Source of the DNA: Campylobacteraceae bacterium
GTDB taxonomy: Bacteria; Campylobacterota; Campylobacteria; Campylobacterales; Arcobacteraceae
Length of the DNA stretch: 56,814 nt
Direction: 5' to 3'
Assembly (NCBI GenBank): GCA_018662405.1
Contig: JABJGE010000092.1
Span: 1 to 56,814, forward strand
Below, one piece after another: positions 55,744-56,814 of this stretch (position 1 is its first letter; every line of letters starts with the position of its first letter). The translations under genes were made by a program, and so were the position numbers. The notes under the pieces were generated by a model that was given only the letters and a program-made list of their open reading frames with translations, was not told the origin of the DNA and did no database searches.

Positions 55744-56592
55744 ATGAAACAAGCAATTCAAATATTTAGAACACATAAAAAATCAATAGAAAATTATTTA
55801 TATGATAATATAAACAATAATCATATAGATCATTTTAGTGATAAAACATTAGAAAAATTTTTTCATTTATTTAAATCTTTAGAAGCTTTATTTGTGGTAG
55901 ATATGAATCATTCACAAATCACACCTCGATATACAAAAAATAGTAAAGATGCAATGCACTTAGGAGAAGATAGATCCGTTTTATTTGATAAGGTTACATA
56001 TAATAGTAATGGATATTATATTAGTTCTCCATATATATGTGCACACACAGGTCATTCAACTATTACTGTTGTAAAAAAGATACATAACCATTTAATGGTA
56101 ATGGATTTTAATTTAATGAGATTACTTTCTGAGTTAGATTATATGGGTAAAAATATATTTTTTGATAAAATAACAAAATATATATACGGGGCTATTGGTT
56201 ATGGTTTAGCTTTATTTGCTCTTGTATTAGTAGGGTATTCAGTATTTAGTTTTGGAAGTTTTATATTATTTGGTGAAAGTAAATTACTAGAAACAATTTT
56301 TAAATCCATAATTGCATTAACATTAGGTTTAGCTATTTTTGATTTAGCTAAAAATTTACTTGAACATGAAGTTATATATAAAAATAATTCTTCAGCTGAG
56401 CATGATGATAATAAAATATTAACTAAATTTCTTATATCTATTATTATTGCATTGTCAATTGAAGCTTTAATGGTTGTTTTTAAAATTGCACTTCAAGATT
56501 ATACTCAAATGCATAATGCCGTGTATTTAATTGCTGGAGTATCTTTAATGATTATATCTTTAGGTTTATTTTATAAATATTCAAAAAAGTAG
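55744..56592 (+). CDS. Membrane protein with N-terminal PDC/Cache-like domain and C-terminal helices
   Basis: I do not recognise a gene name. Residues 1-140 look like a PDC/Cache-type sensory fold. Features are LEALFVVDMNHSQITP (47-62), NGYYISSPYICAHTG (88-102), ITVVKKIHNHLMVMDFNL (split: ITVVKKI, HNHLMVMDFNL). There is no leading membrane helix. Then come about four hydrophobic segments (about 151-178, 185-203, 228-248, 257-276). Typical Cache domains are periplasmic and flanked by membrane helices; here the domain would be cytosolic. No output domain (GGDEF, HAMP or kinase) is seen. AAGGTGG lies ahead of the ATG. It follows mtnN by 62 bases. Confidence 0.75.
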   Translation: MKQAIQIFRTHKKSIENYLYDNINNNHIDHFSDKTLEKFFHLFKSLEALFVVDMNHSQITPRYTKNSKDAMHLGEDRSVLFDKVTYNSNGYYISSPYICAHTGHSTITVVKKIHNHLMVMDFNLMRLLSELDYMGKNIFFDKITKYIYGAIGYGLALFALVLVGYSVFSFGSFILFGESKLLETIFKSIIALTLGLAIFDLAKNLLEHEVIYKNNSSAEHDDNKILTKFLISIIIALSIEALMVVFKIALQDYTQMHNAVYLIAGVSLMIISLGLFYKYSKK

Positions 56593-56615
56593 TCAAATTT
56601 TAATCTAAATTAAAT

Positions 56616-56643
56616 AAGTCCTATTCTGTAGGACTTGTCCTTA
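56616..56643 (+). terminator. Weak hairpin terminator after the PDC-like gene
   Basis: AAGTCCTA (56616-56623) pairs with TAGGACTT (56629-56636) around TTCTG. The following bases, GTCCTTATT, are only partly T-rich, so termination strength is uncertain. Confidence 0.5.
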
Positions 56644-56713
56644 TTATGTAATAACATATAGTTATATCATTTAAAAAACATTCCAAATTTTTCCAACATT
56701 TCCCAAAAAACTC

Positions 56714-56742
56714 TTGACATTTAAAGAGAAACCTATTATAAT
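56714..56742 (+). promoter_or_regulatory. Consensus sigma-70 promoter at the right edge (possible rRNA operon promoter)
   Basis: TTGACA (56714-56719) and TATAAT (56737-56742) are separated by exactly 17 bases, a perfect consensus that is rare in this lineage. No start codon with a ribosome-binding site follows in the remaining 70 bases. The downstream sequence looks like a structured leader. This suggests a stable-RNA operon beginning off the window. Confidence 0.75.
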
Positions 56743-56814
56743 TCCATCCACAAAACAAGCAGGGTTTTAAGAGACGATGTTTGAGATGTAAGTTATTTAA
56801 AATTCAAGGTTAAA

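Overview
The window is an AT-rich, densely packed stretch of bacterial chromosome. Gene content and gene order point to a Campylobacterota (Epsilonproteobacteria) member, most likely an Arcobacter-like bacterium (Arcobacteraceae). The strongest evidence is synteny recalled from Campylobacter and Helicobacter: birA-parA-parB-atpF'-atpF-atpH-atpA-atpG-atpD-atpC-exbB-exbD-tolA-tolB-pal-cpoB-slyD-fabD-pfs follows the Campylobacter jejuni order, and an HP0268-type protein, miaB and an LpxJ-type acyltransferase sit together as in Helicobacter pylori. The organism identification is inference; no database was searched.

Layout. 1-5600: the cut-off 5' end of a divergent polysaccharide deacetylase gene and ilvC on the minus strand, then rnr, holA and the rpsF-ssb-rpsR operon on the plus strand, closed by a clear terminator. 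5600-8720: a lone RND efflux permease. 8720-11670: an AT-rich, repeat-bearing spacer followed by a periplasmic redox cluster (flavocytochrome c sulfide dehydrogenase-like flavoprotein, Rieske protein, c-type cytochrome). 11670-14300: valS on the minus strand. 14400-19780: phnA-like, rmuC and carbonic anhydrase genes on plus, converging on a mscS-der-DUF3817 operon on minus. 19800-25200: a DMT exporter, a DUF6394 protein, a two-RCK potassium channel, then kdsA-ribH-nusB-pyrF. 25240-28870: tRNA-Ser(GCT), a rhodanese, tRNA-Leu(GAG), aspS and tilS. 28830-32480 (minus): HP0268-like, miaB, lpxJ-like and a bitopic GspL/PilN-like protein of unknown role. 32630-42997: nusA, cysS, rho, murI, dnaX, proB, fmt, birA, parA and parB, mostly overlapping or nearly touching. 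43085-53970: the F1Fo ATP synthase genes (without a and c subunits) running directly into the Tol-Pal genes and slyD. 54055-56592: fabD, a futalosine/MTA nucleosidase and a membrane protein with a PDC-like domain. The last 100 bases hold a textbook sigma-70 promoter driving something beyond the window, possibly an rRNA operon.

Most of the window is housekeeping: translation (rpsF, rpsR, valS, aspS, cysS, tilS, miaB, fmt, two tRNAs), transcription control (nusA, nusB, rho), replication and segregation (holA, dnaX, ssb, parAB), energy (atp genes) and envelope (tol-pal, kdsA, murI, lpxJ, fabD). The least ordinary parts are the FccB-Rieske-cytochrome c cluster with an internal terminator, the GspL/PilN-like protein behind lpxJ, the DUF6394/potassium-channel pair, the possible S6:S18-binding leader of rpsF, and the C-terminal PDC-like membrane protein. 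I saw no mobile element, prophage, CRISPR array or defence island. No gene-free stretch exceeds 300 bases; the longest is 8716-8990.
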